From positions 30,208-94,207 of the forward strand of contig JAIYCB010000019.1 of NCBI GenBank assembly GCA_027488215.1: a stretch of DNA of 64,000 nucleotides, written 5' to 3'. This DNA is from Comamonadaceae bacterium. Lineage in GTDB: Bacteria > Pseudomonadota > Gammaproteobacteria > Burkholderiales > Burkholderiaceae_C. This document shows positions 44,458-54,066 of this stretch, in pieces. How positions within the stretch are numbered: position 1 is the stretch's first letter; each line of letters begins with the position of its first letter. The notes under the pieces were generated by a model. The model did not search any database, was not told the DNA's origin, and saw only the letters and a program-made list of their open reading frames with translations. The position numbers and the translations under genes were made by a program.

Positions 44458-44793
44458 TCATCGAGGGGTGGACTGGGGGCGCGCGGGCGCGGACGCTGGC
44501 GCGGACCCCCCTGAGGCTTGGCTAGCGGCATTGTCAACAGCAGGGGCACTGGCGTCCGACGCTTGCGACAAGGGGCTGGCCTCTGCGCTGGTGTCTGAAG
44601 CTGGTGTCATGGTCGTTGGCGAAGCAGGCGGCATGACCTCGAACTTCAGGGCCTCTGGCCTGACTTGTTGCAGCAGCCGCTCGGGTTCGCGATGCTGGTT
44701 GGGGCCATAACCCCAGCGCGCAAATGCGTCCCATTGCCAAGCCAGCACCGCGGCATTGAGCAGCACGAAAAGGCCTAGCCAGTATTTCAACAT
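44458..44793 (-). CDS. Short membrane-anchored protein, like a SPOR-protein N-terminus without the SPOR domain
   Basis: 111 aa. The first 55 residues (one transmembrane helix at 4-22, then GYGPNQHREPERLLQQVRPEALKF) resemble the start of SPOR-domain proteins that often follow birA in Burkholderiales. Instead of the C-terminal peptidoglycan-binding SPOR domain there is a low-complexity Ser/Ala/Pro tail. Either a shortened paralogue or a natural short form; the frame ends normally. 14 bases from birA. Confidence 0.6.
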   Translation of the reverse strand: MLKYWLGLFVLLNAAVLAWQWDAFARWGYGPNQHREPERLLQQVRPEALKFEVMPPASPTTMTPASDTSAEASPLSQASDASAPAVDNAASQASGGSAPASAPARPQSTPR

Positions 44794-44807
44794 CTTGCAC
44801 AGTCCCG

Positions 44808-45569
44808 TCAGGTAAAGGGTCGTACGCTGATCTCGGCGCTGTGGATGTCCTGCACGCCAGATTCGGTCTGCAATCGTAACGCACCCCCGGGGCCCACCCC
44901 CAACGCCAGGCCTTGCAGGCCATCGCTGGTGTGCACGCGTCGACCTTGCAACACGTCACGCGCTGCATAACGGCCTTTCAGAGGTGCAAAACCGCTCTTT
45001 TCAAAAGTCAGCAAGGTTTTGATCAGGGGCAAGGCCACACTTGCCAGCCCGTCGGCTGCCGTGAGCTCAGGCAACAACTCGTTAAGGGCGGCTGGCGGCG
45101 TATTCAGCCCCTCTGCAGCACGGGGGCGGATGTTCAGCCCCACCCCCACCACCACCTGACTGAGCCCCCCCATGCTCGCCGCTTCGACCAAAATGCCCCC
45201 AAGTTTGCGGTCCTGAAACCACAAATCATTGGGCCACTTCAGACCCACATCCGAGTGCAGGCTTTCGGCCAGGCTCAAGCCCACGGCCAACGACAATCCA
45301 GACCAATCTGTCGGGGCCAAAGGCAAACTCAGGGAAAAGGTCAAGGAGTCGCCCGGTGCGCTTTGCCAGACGCGTCCCATGCGCCCCCTGCCTGCCGTTT
45401 GGCGTTCGGCCACCAGGAGTGTGGGTTCGCGCTGACCTGCACGGGCTCTGCGCATGAGCTCGCTGTTGCTCGAATCAATCTCGGGCAGCACCTCGACTGT
45501 GAAGTCGGGCAGCAGAGGATAGACCTGCTCCCAGATCGTTTCAGCGGGCCAGGCGGTGCGGATCGTCAT
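44808..45569 (-). CDS. birA: Biotin-[acetyl-CoA-carboxylase] ligase BirA (class I, no HTH)
   Basis: 253 aa. It attaches biotin to carboxylase carrier domains. Biotin/ATP site: TLLVAERQTAGRGRMGRVW, with the GRGRMGRxW loop intact; LKWPNDLWFQDRKLGGILVEA follows. No N-terminal DNA-binding domain, so it is not a biotin repressor. The short membrane gene follows in the same direction. Confidence 0.93.
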   Translation of the reverse strand: MTIRTAWPAETIWEQVYPLLPDFTVEVLPEIDSSNSELMRRARAGQREPTLLVAERQTAGRGRMGRVWQSAPGDSLTFSLSLPLAPTDWSGLSLAVGLSLAESLHSDVGLKWPNDLWFQDRKLGGILVEAASMGGLSQVVVGVGLNIRPRAAEGLNTPPAALNELLPELTAADGLASVALPLIKTLLTFEKSGFAPLKGRYAARDVLQGRRVHTSDGLQGLALGVGPGGALRLQTESGVQDIHSAEISVRPFT

Positions 45570-45666
45570 GAGGAAAATGCCAAGCGGTTGGTCGTTGCGA
45601 AATGGACTTTGTCGTAATCGCGTGCAAAGCGAGGCGATTCAGTATGTGAGGTCTTGCTTTGAATTT

Positions 45667-45700
45667 GGATGGCCACGTCGCTGCGCTCCTCGCCATGACG
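45667..45700. repeat. 34-bp REP-like element, exact inverted copy of 43722-43755
   Basis: Base-for-base reverse complement of the element at 43722-43755, about 1.9 kb away. Together the two copies flank the GST, SPOR-like and birA genes as a perfect inverted repeat pair. Confidence 0.92.
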
Positions 45701-45711
45701 GCTGGTGAAGC

Positions 45712-46392
45712 TCATTGCTTTTGGCTGGCCTTCTTCACCTTGTTGGTCGATTTTTTCTTGTCTTTGCCGCCGGCCTTGGCGTTTGCCTTGGGGTTTTTCT
45801 TGGCTTCGGCTTTCACCTTGGGCTTGGCGTCCGCTTTGGATTTGTCTTTCGATTTGCCCTTGGCCTTTTTCTGACTGGGGATCTTGGGCGTGTCTTCTCG
45901 GTCCTTGGGCGAGAGCAGCGTGCCCCGGCAGTTCTTGGCACCGCACCAGCAGGGGTACTCGGCCAAGAGCTTCTTGGTGTAGGGCTCGTCGATGATCAGG
46001 CCATAGTCGTAATTGAGCTCTTCACCTGCTTTGATGTTGCGGAAGGCCTTGATGAAGATGCGATCGTTTTCCTCATCGGCTTCGCAATTGGGATCACAGC
46101 TGTGGTTGATCCAGCGCGAAGAGTTACCGCCATGCAAAGCGTCAATCACCTTGTCTTCGTTCACATGGAAGTAGAAGGTGTGGTTCGGGTCATTGGGGTC
46201 GTGCGGGTGGCGGTCTTGTGCCTCGTCCCAGCTGATGACCTCGCCCACATACTCAATCAGAGTTTCGCCGTCGGCAATGTCCTGCAGGGCGAAAACCCCC
46301 TTGCCGTGCACGCCAGAGCGGCGAAGCTGGATGCGTTTGCCGGATGCGCCCAGGGAGGACCGGGTGGAGGAAGAAACAGGGGTTTTGGCCAC
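45712..46392 (-). CDS. SET-domain protein lysine methyltransferase with histone-H1-like tail
   Basis: 226 aa. The SET domain spans about 20-160: GVHGKGVFALQDIADGETLIEYVGE, the knot residues INHSCDPNCEA (95-104), and GEELNYDYG (123-131). A post-SET zinc motif follows, CWCGAKNCRG (148-157). All residues expected for S-adenosylmethionine and lysine binding are present, so it is probably active. From about 165 to 226 the protein is almost only Lys, Ala, Ser, Asp, Gly and Pro, like the tail of histone H1 or bacterial H1-like proteins. SET genes are rare in free-living bacteria; Chlamydia has one that methylates its histone-like protein. Divergent from topB. Confidence 0.92.
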   Translation of the reverse strand: MAKTPVSSSTRSSLGASGKRIQLRRSGVHGKGVFALQDIADGETLIEYVGEVISWDEAQDRHPHDPNDPNHTFYFHVNEDKVIDALHGGNSSRWINHSCDPNCEADEENDRIFIKAFRNIKAGEELNYDYGLIIDEPYTKKLLAEYPCWCGAKNCRGTLLSPKDREDTPKIPSQKKAKGKSKDKSKADAKPKVKAEAKKNPKANAKAGGKDKKKSTNKVKKASQKQ

Positions 46393-46423
46393 GGTGTCAA
46401 AAAATTTGTTATGGTGAATTCAT

Positions 46424-46484
46424 GTGGGCGTGCGCGTGAGCGCGCCCAGGCGTGCATGTGTGCGAGCGCGCGTGCGCACGCGAG
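46424..46484. other. Alternating purine-pyrimidine tract (Z-DNA potential) between SET gene and topB
   Basis: About 60 bases composed mainly of GC and GT/CA dinucleotide steps, including a perfect 14-bp palindrome CGCGTGCGCACGCG (46469-46482) inside a 17-base uninterrupted alternating run. It lies in the 111-bp divergent promoter region. The end of the tract is 20 bases before the topB start, so part of it may also be transcribed and fold as a hairpin. Confidence 0.8.
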
Positions 46485-46503
46485 ACAACGGGATTGTATA
46501 GAC

Positions 46504-49428
46504 ATGAAAACTTTGGTGATTGCAGAAAAGCCTTCGGTGGCTCAAGACATCGTTCGGGCCCTGACCCCTGTGGCGGGCAAGTTTGAGAAACACGATGACC
46601 ATTTCGAGAGCGACACCTATGTGGTGACGAGTGCGGTGGGCCACCTGGTCGAGATCCAGGCCCCCGAGCAATACGACGTCAAACGCGGCAAGTGGAGCTT
46701 TGCCAACCTGCCCGTCATTCCGCCGCACTTTGACTTGAAGCCCGTGGATAAGACCAAGAGCCGTTTGAGTGCCGTGGTCAAGCAGGCCAAGCGCAAGGAC
46801 GTGAGCGCCCTCATCAACGCCTGTGACGCGGGCCGCGAAGGGGAGCTGATCTTCCGGCTGATCGAGCAGTACGCAGGCGGTGCCAAACCCCTGAACAAAC
46901 CCGTCAAGCGCCTTTGGTTGCAGTCCATGACGCCGCAGGCCATCCGTGAAGGATTTGAGAGCCTGCGCACTGACGCCCAGATGCAGGGCCTGGCCGACGC
47001 CGCCCGCAGCCGCTCTGAGGCCGACTGGCTGGTGGGCATCAACGGGACCCGCGCCATGACGGCGTTCAACTCGCGCGATGGCGGCTTCTTCTTGACCACC
47101 GTGGGCCGAGTGCAAACCCCCACGCTGGCCGTGGTGGTCGAGCGTGAAGAGCAGATCCGCAAATTCATCAGCCGCGATTACTGGGAAATCCACGCCGAGT
47201 TCGCTGCGGCGGCGGGCACGTACCCCGGCAAGTGGTTCGACCCGGCCTGGAAGAAAGAAGAAGACGCCGAGAAGAAAGCCGACCGCAAATGGACCGCCGC
47301 CGAGGCCCAAGCCATCGTCGACGCCGTGCGCGGCAAAACCGCCAGCGTGACAGAAGAGGCCACGCCCACCACACAAGCGAGCCCCGGCCTGTTTGACCTG
47401 ACCAGCCTGCAGCGCGAAGCCAACGGCAAGTTTGGCTTTTCGGCCAAGACCACGCTGGCGCTGGCGCAAAGCCTGTACGAACGCCACAAGGCCCTGACCT
47501 ACCCGCGTACCGATTCGCGCCACCTGCCCGAAGACTATGTGCCCGTGGCCAAGCAAACCTTTGAAATGCTGGCCGACAGCGGCATGCGCCACCTGGCCCC
47601 GCACGCCCTCACGGCGCTGAACAACAACTACGTGCGCAAAATTCCGCGCGTGTTCGACAACAAAAAAGTGTCGGACCACTTCGCCATCATCCCCACGCTG
47701 CAAGCGCCCAGCGGCCTGTCTGAGGCTGAGCAAAAGCTGTATGACCTGGTGGTGCGCCGCTTCATGGCGGTGTTTTTCCCCAGCGCCGAATACCAGGTGA
47801 CCACCCGCATCAGCGTGGCCGCAGGCCACAGCTTCAAGACCGTGGGCAAGGTGCTGGTCAAACCCGGTTGGCTCGCGATTTACGGCAAGGAAGCGGCCAA
47901 CGAAGTGGAAGACGCCAAAGACGGCGACAAAGGCCAGAACCTGGTGCCAGTGCAGCCGGGTGAACAAGTGGGTGTTGAATCTGTCGAAACCAAGGGCCTC
48001 AAGACCCGCCCACCTGCACGCTACTCAGAAGCGACCTTGCTCGGCGCCATGGAAGGCGCAGGCAAGCTGGTGGACGACGACGAACTGCGCGAGGCCATGC
48101 AAGAAAAAGGCTTGGGTACGCCCGCGACCCGCGCCGCCATCATCGAAGGCCTGCTGAATGAAAAATACATGCTGCGCGAAGGCCGCGAGATCATCCCCAC
48201 CGCCAAAGCCTTCCAGCTCATGACCCTGCTGCGTGGCCTGCAGGTGGAAGAACTCTCGCGTCCCGAACTCACGGGCGAGTGGGAATACAAGCTCGCGCAA
48301 ATGGAGCAAGGCAAATTGAGCCGTGCCACCTTCATGGCCGAGATCGCGGCCATGACCGAGCACATCGTCAAGAAGGCCAAGGAATACGACCGCGACACCG
48401 TGCCCGGCGACTACGCCACGCTCAGCACACCCTGCCCCACTTGTGGGGGAGTGGTGAAAGAAAACTACCGCAGGTACACCTGCACGGGTGCCGACGGCGC
48501 CAGCGACGGCTGCGGCTTCTCGTTTGGCAAATCGCCAGCAGGCCGCACCTTCGAGCCTGCCGAGGTCGAACAGTTCATGCGCGACAAGAAAATCGGCCCC
48601 CTCGAAGGTTTCCGTTCCAAAGCCGGTTGGCCCTTCGTCGCCGAGATGGCCCTCAAGTACAACGAAGAAGAAAAGAACTGGAAGCTCGAATTCGACTTCG
48701 GTGACGACAAGAAAAACGAAGAAAGCGGCGAGATCGTCGAGTTCACCGACGAGGCCCTGGGCGCTTGCCCCAAGTGCGGCAGCCCGGTGCACGAGCACGG
48801 CAGCAACTATGTGTGCAGCAAAGCCGTGCCGACGAACGTGCAACCCACACCGAATTGCGACTTCAAGAGCGGTCAGATCATCCTGCAGCAACCCATCGAG
48901 CGTGAGCAGTTCAGCAAATTGCTGAGCACGGGTAAGACTGACTTGCTCGACAAATTCGTCAGCAACCGCACGCGCCGCAGCTTCAAGGCCATGCTGGCCT
49001 GGAACCCCGAAGAGGGCAAAGTGACGTTTGAGTTTGAGCAGCGCGAAGGCGGCAAGAAGTACCCGCCGCGCAAAACTGCGGCCACCAAGACCCCGTTTGG
49101 GAAAGCGGCGGCCAAAAAGACCGCTGCCAAAACTGCCAAAGCGCCTGCTGCCAAAAAAGTGGCCAAACCCGCCACTGAAAAAGCTCCGCGCAAAGCCGCA
49201 GTGGGGAGCTTGAAGCCCAGCCCAGCCCTGATGGCTGTGATCGGTGATGGCACTTATGCACGCACCGAAGTGGTCAAGAAAATCTGGGACTACATCAAGG
49301 CCAACGGTTTGCAGGACCCTTCAGACAAGCGCTCGATCAAGGCCGATGGCAAGCTGCAAGCGGTGTTTGGCAAGGACAGCGCCACCATGTTCGAATTGGC
49401 CGGGATCATTGGCAAGCACCTGAGTTGA
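46504..49428 (+). CDS. topB: DNA topoisomerase III fused to a C-terminal SWIB domain
   Basis: 974 aa from ATG 46504 (MKTLVIAEKPSVAQDIVRAL); the frame is open to 45715 but that overlaps the SET gene. Type IA topoisomerase: Toprim at 1-150 with CDAGREGELIFRLIEQ, active-site Tyr333 in ALTYPRTDSRHLP. Two Cys4 zinc modules near 644 (CPTCGG) and 756 (CPKCGS). Residues about 866-900 are a Lys/Ala linker like histone H1 (KKTAAKTAKAPAAKKVAK). Residues about 902-974 are a SWIB/MDM2 domain (PSPALMAVIGDGTYARTEVV; IKADGKLQAVFGKDS), a fold typical of eukaryotic chromatin remodellers and Chlamydia. E. coli TopB (653 aa) lacks the linker and SWIB parts. Confidence 0.95.
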   Translation: MKTLVIAEKPSVAQDIVRALTPVAGKFEKHDDHFESDTYVVTSAVGHLVEIQAPEQYDVKRGKWSFANLPVIPPHFDLKPVDKTKSRLSAVVKQAKRKDVSALINACDAGREGELIFRLIEQYAGGAKPLNKPVKRLWLQSMTPQAIREGFESLRTDAQMQGLADAARSRSEADWLVGINGTRAMTAFNSRDGGFFLTTVGRVQTPTLAVVVEREEQIRKFISRDYWEIHAEFAAAAGTYPGKWFDPAWKKEEDAEKKADRKWTAAEAQAIVDAVRGKTASVTEEATPTTQASPGLFDLTSLQREANGKFGFSAKTTLALAQSLYERHKALTYPRTDSRHLPEDYVPVAKQTFEMLADSGMRHLAPHALTALNNNYVRKIPRVFDNKKVSDHFAIIPTLQAPSGLSEAEQKLYDLVVRRFMAVFFPSAEYQVTTRISVAAGHSFKTVGKVLVKPGWLAIYGKEAANEVEDAKDGDKGQNLVPVQPGEQVGVESVETKGLKTRPPARYSEATLLGAMEGAGKLVDDDELREAMQEKGLGTPATRAAIIEGLLNEKYMLREGREIIPTAKAFQLMTLLRGLQVEELSRPELTGEWEYKLAQMEQGKLSRATFMAEIAAMTEHIVKKAKEYDRDTVPGDYATLSTPCPTCGGVVKENYRRYTCTGADGASDGCGFSFGKSPAGRTFEPAEVEQFMRDKKIGPLEGFRSKAGWPFVAEMALKYNEEEKNWKLEFDFGDDKKNEESGEIVEFTDEALGACPKCGSPVHEHGSNYVCSKAVPTNVQPTPNCDFKSGQIILQQPIEREQFSKLLSTGKTDLLDKFVSNRTRRSFKAMLAWNPEEGKVTFEFEQREGGKKYPPRKTAATKTPFGKAAAKKTAAKTAKAPAAKKVAKPATEKAPRKAAVGSLKPSPALMAVIGDGTYARTEVVKKIWDYIKANGLQDPSDKRSIKADGKLQAVFGKDSATMFELAGIIGKHLS

Positions 49429-49444
49429 GGGGCTCAGCCCCTCA
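49426..49444. terminator. Hairpin spanning both stop codons of convergent topB and acyl-CoA synthetase genes
   Basis: TGAGGGGC-TCA-GCCCCTCA: perfect 8-bp stem. The topB TGA is the first arm's start, and the TGA of the minus-strand gene is the other arm's start. No T-run on either side, so it is not a classical intrinsic terminator, but it would cap both transcripts' ends symmetrically. Confidence 0.6.
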
Positions 49445-51337
49445 GGGCGCGTGCAGGACCAGCTTCACGGGCAGCGCATCCAGCAAGGGCTTGAGCGCGT
49501 TCCAAGCAGCGACGGGCGTAGCGCGGGCGTCCACCACCACCGGTGCATCGCCTGTCGCCTGCACCAGCGGCCATTGCGCGGGTTCAAGCTGCAAAGGCCC
49601 TAAGGTGTTGTGGATCAGTTTCTGCACCACGGCCGCTGTGGCCAGGGTGCGCAATTCGGGTTTGTAAATTTTGCCCACATTGGTCACCGGCATGGCGTTG
49701 AGCACCGTGATCGATTTGGGTTTGGCGGGGCCCTCGTCCACGCGCTCGGCCGTGAAGGCGAGCAACTCGGCTTCTGTCACCGGGCTGCCGGGTTTGAGGG
49801 TGGCAAAGGCCACAGGCACCTCGCCCGCGTAAGCGTCTGGCGCACCCACTGCCGCACACAAGGCCACTGCCGGATGTGCACCCAAGGCGTCCTCAATCAT
49901 TTTGGGATCGATGTTGTGGCCGCCGCGGATGATCAGGTCCTTGGCACGGCCCGACAGGTGCAGGCGGCCTTGCGTGTCGATGAAACCCACATCGCCCGTG
50001 ATGAGCCAGCCGTCAGGCGTGAAACTGCGCGCTGTCTCTGCGGCGTCCAGATAACCAGAAAACAAATTCGGCCCTTGGTAAAGCACCATGCCTTTTTCGC
50101 CTGCGGGCAGGGTGTGCGTTGTGGCTTGGTCATCGCTGTTCAGAGCGACGATGCGCACACGCGCATGCGGCAAAGGCCAACCCACACAACCTGCGGGCGC
50201 ACTCAGACCCGGTGGTGCCACGGTGCTCAGGCCTGCGGTTTCGGTCATGCCCAGGCTCTCGTTGATCTGCAAACCGAGGGCCTGTTCAAAGCGTTGCGCC
50301 AGCTCGGGCGGCAGCGGCGCAGCGCCAGTGCGCACGGCCCGCAGGGTTGAAATGTCGGCCCCCTGCAGCGGCACGACCGCGAGGGCCGCCAGCACGGTAG
50401 GCACACCCGACATCAGCGTGCAGCGGTGTTGTGCCACCAGCTGCCAATAGTTTTGCACCACCTCGCGGTTGCGAAACAAGGCCTCGGTCGGAATGATCAC
50501 ATGCATACCGACGGCCAGCGAACACAAGGCCCCGGGCAACACGCCCGCCACATGGAACAGCGGATAGCCGTTGATGGTCACGTCGCTCGCGCGAAAGCCT
50601 TGCATGTTGGCATTGGCCCAAGCGGTGAAGACCTGCGCGCCATGGCTGTGCCTGGCCAGTTTGGGAACGCCGGTGGTGCCACCTGTGTGAAAGTACGCCG
50701 CGATGTCGGTGGACTGAAAGACACGTTGGCTGACCAAGTGGTCGGCCACTTGCGTGCTGCGCAAGGCGTGGAAGTCTTGGACCTCTGCAGGCAACGCGTC
50801 GCCTTCTGGAAGTGGGCCTCCTTCTGGATTGACCAGCAACACCGTCTTCAAACTGGGCAATTGGGTTTGCAAGCGCAAAGCTTTAGCCCGCAGTTGGCTG
50901 TCGTCTACAGCGCCATGCGCGATCAGCACCTTGGCGTTGCTGGCCCGCAGCAGCGACAGTAATTTTTCGTCGCTGAGCAAGGGGTTGAGCGGCTGCACGA
51001 TGCCTGCCGCTTCGCCACCCCACAGCGCCAGGTGGTAGGCCAGACCGCCGGGCAACAGAACCCCCACCGCATCTTGAGGACCCACACCCAGTTGGTGCAA
51101 CAAATTGGCCGTTTGGTGGATGCCTTGCAGCAAGCTGCGGTAGGTCCAGGTGGTGGACTTGCCGCCGGGTTGGCCCGTGTGCAAAAAGGTCAGTGCAGGC
51201 TGCTCGGCATGCGCCTCGGCGCTGGCTCGGATGAGGTCATAGGTGCTGGCCCACGGCATGGCCTCGGCCAAGGGTGTGGCCTCGATGCGGTGGATGTCGG
51301 CCAGGGCTTGAACGGGCGATGAAACAGTCAGGTGCAT
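49442..51337 (-). CDS. Acyl-CoA synthetase (AMP-forming)
   Basis: 631 aa. Adenylates a carboxylic acid and transfers it to CoA. P-loop-like FHTGGTTGVPKLARHSH, INESLGMTETAGLS (A5), DGWLITGDVGFID (A7), GRAKDLIIRGGHNIDP (A8) and the catalytic Lys in VGKIYKPELR (A10) are all there. The C-terminal 60 residues after A10 extend beyond the usual end. Similar to fatty-acyl or aromatic-acid CoA ligases; the substrate is not clear from sequence. Convergent with topB. Confidence 0.9.
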   Translation of the reverse strand: MHLTVSSPVQALADIHRIEATPLAEAMPWASTYDLIRASAEAHAEQPALTFLHTGQPGGKSTTWTYRSLLQGIHQTANLLHQLGVGPQDAVGVLLPGGLAYHLALWGGEAAGIVQPLNPLLSDEKLLSLLRASNAKVLIAHGAVDDSQLRAKALRLQTQLPSLKTVLLVNPEGGPLPEGDALPAEVQDFHALRSTQVADHLVSQRVFQSTDIAAYFHTGGTTGVPKLARHSHGAQVFTAWANANMQGFRASDVTINGYPLFHVAGVLPGALCSLAVGMHVIIPTEALFRNREVVQNYWQLVAQHRCTLMSGVPTVLAALAVVPLQGADISTLRAVRTGAAPLPPELAQRFEQALGLQINESLGMTETAGLSTVAPPGLSAPAGCVGWPLPHARVRIVALNSDDQATTHTLPAGEKGMVLYQGPNLFSGYLDAAETARSFTPDGWLITGDVGFIDTQGRLHLSGRAKDLIIRGGHNIDPKMIEDALGAHPAVALCAAVGAPDAYAGEVPVAFATLKPGSPVTEAELLAFTAERVDEGPAKPKSITVLNAMPVTNVGKIYKPELRTLATAAVVQKLIHNTLGPLQLEPAQWPLVQATGDAPVVVDARATPVAAWNALKPLLDALPVKLVLHAP

Positions 51338-51454
51338 GACCGATGTTAGTCACCGCCTGACACTGGCTTTGTCACAGAAGTGGCAAACCCATGCTTTTGA
51401 AACCGCCAGTCATGTCAACATGCCTACTTTGCCTCAACCCTTCAGGGATCACCC

Positions 51455-52429
51455 ATGCACGATGCCCGCGCCCTACCCACTTTTGAAGACGTCCTGGCCG
51501 CCGCCGCACGGCTGCAAGGGCATGCCCACCGCACGCCGGTGCTGCAGTCGCGCACGCTGAATGCGCAACTGGGCGCCCAGGCATTCATCAAGTGCGAAAA
51601 CTTCCAGCGCATGGGGGCATTCAAGTTCCGGGGTGGCTTCAATGCCCTGTCGCGGCTGAACCCCACCGAACGCCGCGCCGGGGTGGTGGCCTATTCATCG
51701 GGTAACCATGCTCAGGCCGTGGCCTTGTCGGCGCAAATTCTGGACATCCCGGCCACCATCGTCATGCCACACGATGCATCACCTGCCAAGTTGGCCGCCA
51801 CCCGGGGTTACGGCGCAACGGTGGTGGGCTACGACCGCTACAGGGACGATGCGCTGGCCATTGCAAAAGGCCTGGCCGCCGCGCACGGCATGCGCTTCAT
51901 CCCGCCGTTTGACCATCCTGATGTGTTGTGCGGTCAGGGCACAGCCGCGCTGGAGTTGTTTCAAGAAGTGGGGGAGCTCGATGCCCTGTTCGTTTGCCTG
52001 GGCGGAGGCGGTTTGCTCAGCGGCAGCGCCCTGTCGGCCAAAGCCCTGTCCCCGACCTGCAAAATCTACGGCGTGGAGCCCGAAGCGGGCAACGATGTGC
52101 AGCAATCCTTGCGCCAGGGTCAGCGGGTGCGGATTGCCACACCGGTGACGATTGCCGACGGCGCGCAAACGCCCATGGTCGGCGAAATCACCTTCGAGAT
52201 CATCCGCCGCTTGGTCGACGACGTACACACCGTGACCGATGCCCAACTGGTTCAGGCCATGAGGTTTTATGCGGAGCGCATGAAGATGGTGGTCGAGCCC
52301 ACGGGTTGTTTGTCGTTGGCAGCGGCGCTTCAGGCGGCCAACCAGCTCCAAGGCCAGCGCGTAGGCATCATTGTGAGCGGCGGTAACGTGGACCTGGGCC
52401 GATTTGCGCAGCTGATCAGTCAGGGCTGA
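51455..52429 (+). CDS. PLP-dependent threonine/serine dehydratase-like ammonia-lyase
   Basis: 324 aa, fold-type II PLP enzyme without a regulatory ACT domain. PLP Lys57 in GAFKFRGGFNAL, phosphate/cofactor loop SSGNHAQ (81-87) and CLGGGGLLSGSA are conserved. The length matches catabolic threonine dehydratase and threo-3-hydroxyaspartate dehydratase, which cannot be separated here. The product 2-oxobutyrate (if threonine is used) is a candidate substrate for the stand-alone E1 at 19920, but the genes are 30 kb apart. Confidence 0.85.
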   Translation: MHDARALPTFEDVLAAAARLQGHAHRTPVLQSRTLNAQLGAQAFIKCENFQRMGAFKFRGGFNALSRLNPTERRAGVVAYSSGNHAQAVALSAQILDIPATIVMPHDASPAKLAATRGYGATVVGYDRYRDDALAIAKGLAAAHGMRFIPPFDHPDVLCGQGTAALELFQEVGELDALFVCLGGGGLLSGSALSAKALSPTCKIYGVEPEAGNDVQQSLRQGQRVRIATPVTIADGAQTPMVGEITFEIIRRLVDDVHTVTDAQLVQAMRFYAERMKMVVEPTGCLSLAAALQAANQLQGQRVGIIVSGGNVDLGRFAQLISQG

Positions 52430-52451
52430 GGCCTGCGATTCACTCGAATCT

Positions 52452-53829
<1,378 letters not shown>

Positions 53830-54066
53830 ATGAAACAGCTTGTTATCGGCTCACTGATCATGTCTTTTGCCGCCATCGCTTCAGCCCATGGGTGCCCAGG
53901 TGAAATGCGTGCCATCGATGCCAAAGTGCCGACAGCGCAATTGCCTGCCGCTGAAATGTCCAAGGTCAAAGCCCTGCGAGCAGAGGGAGAAAGACTGCAC
54001 AAGGAAGGCAAGCACGCCGAGTCCATGAAGGCACTCGCTGAAGCCAAGAAGTTGTTGGGTGTCTGA
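53830..54066 (+). CDS. Small secreted protein, function unknown
   Basis: 78 aa from ATG 53830, preceded by TTGGAGA. A clear Sec signal peptide (MKQLVIGSLIMSFAAIASA, then HGCPGE) leaves a mature protein of about 59 aa: an N-terminal HGCPGEMRAIDAKV with one Cys, then a Lys/Ala/Glu helix (KALRAEGERLHKEGKHAESM) of the type found in small periplasmic proteins of Burkholderiales. The charged helix resembles one helix pair of a TPR-like unit. Overlaps the COQ7-like gene by 8 bases, so translation is coupled. Confidence 0.75.
   Translation: MKQLVIGSLIMSFAAIASAHGCPGEMRAIDAKVPTAQLPAAEMSKVKALRAEGERLHKEGKHAESMKALAEAKKLLGV

Noticed and set aside
46420..47967. 515-codon open frame on the - strand
   Set aside because: Lies opposite the Toprim and active-site region of topB; no motif and no ribosome site.
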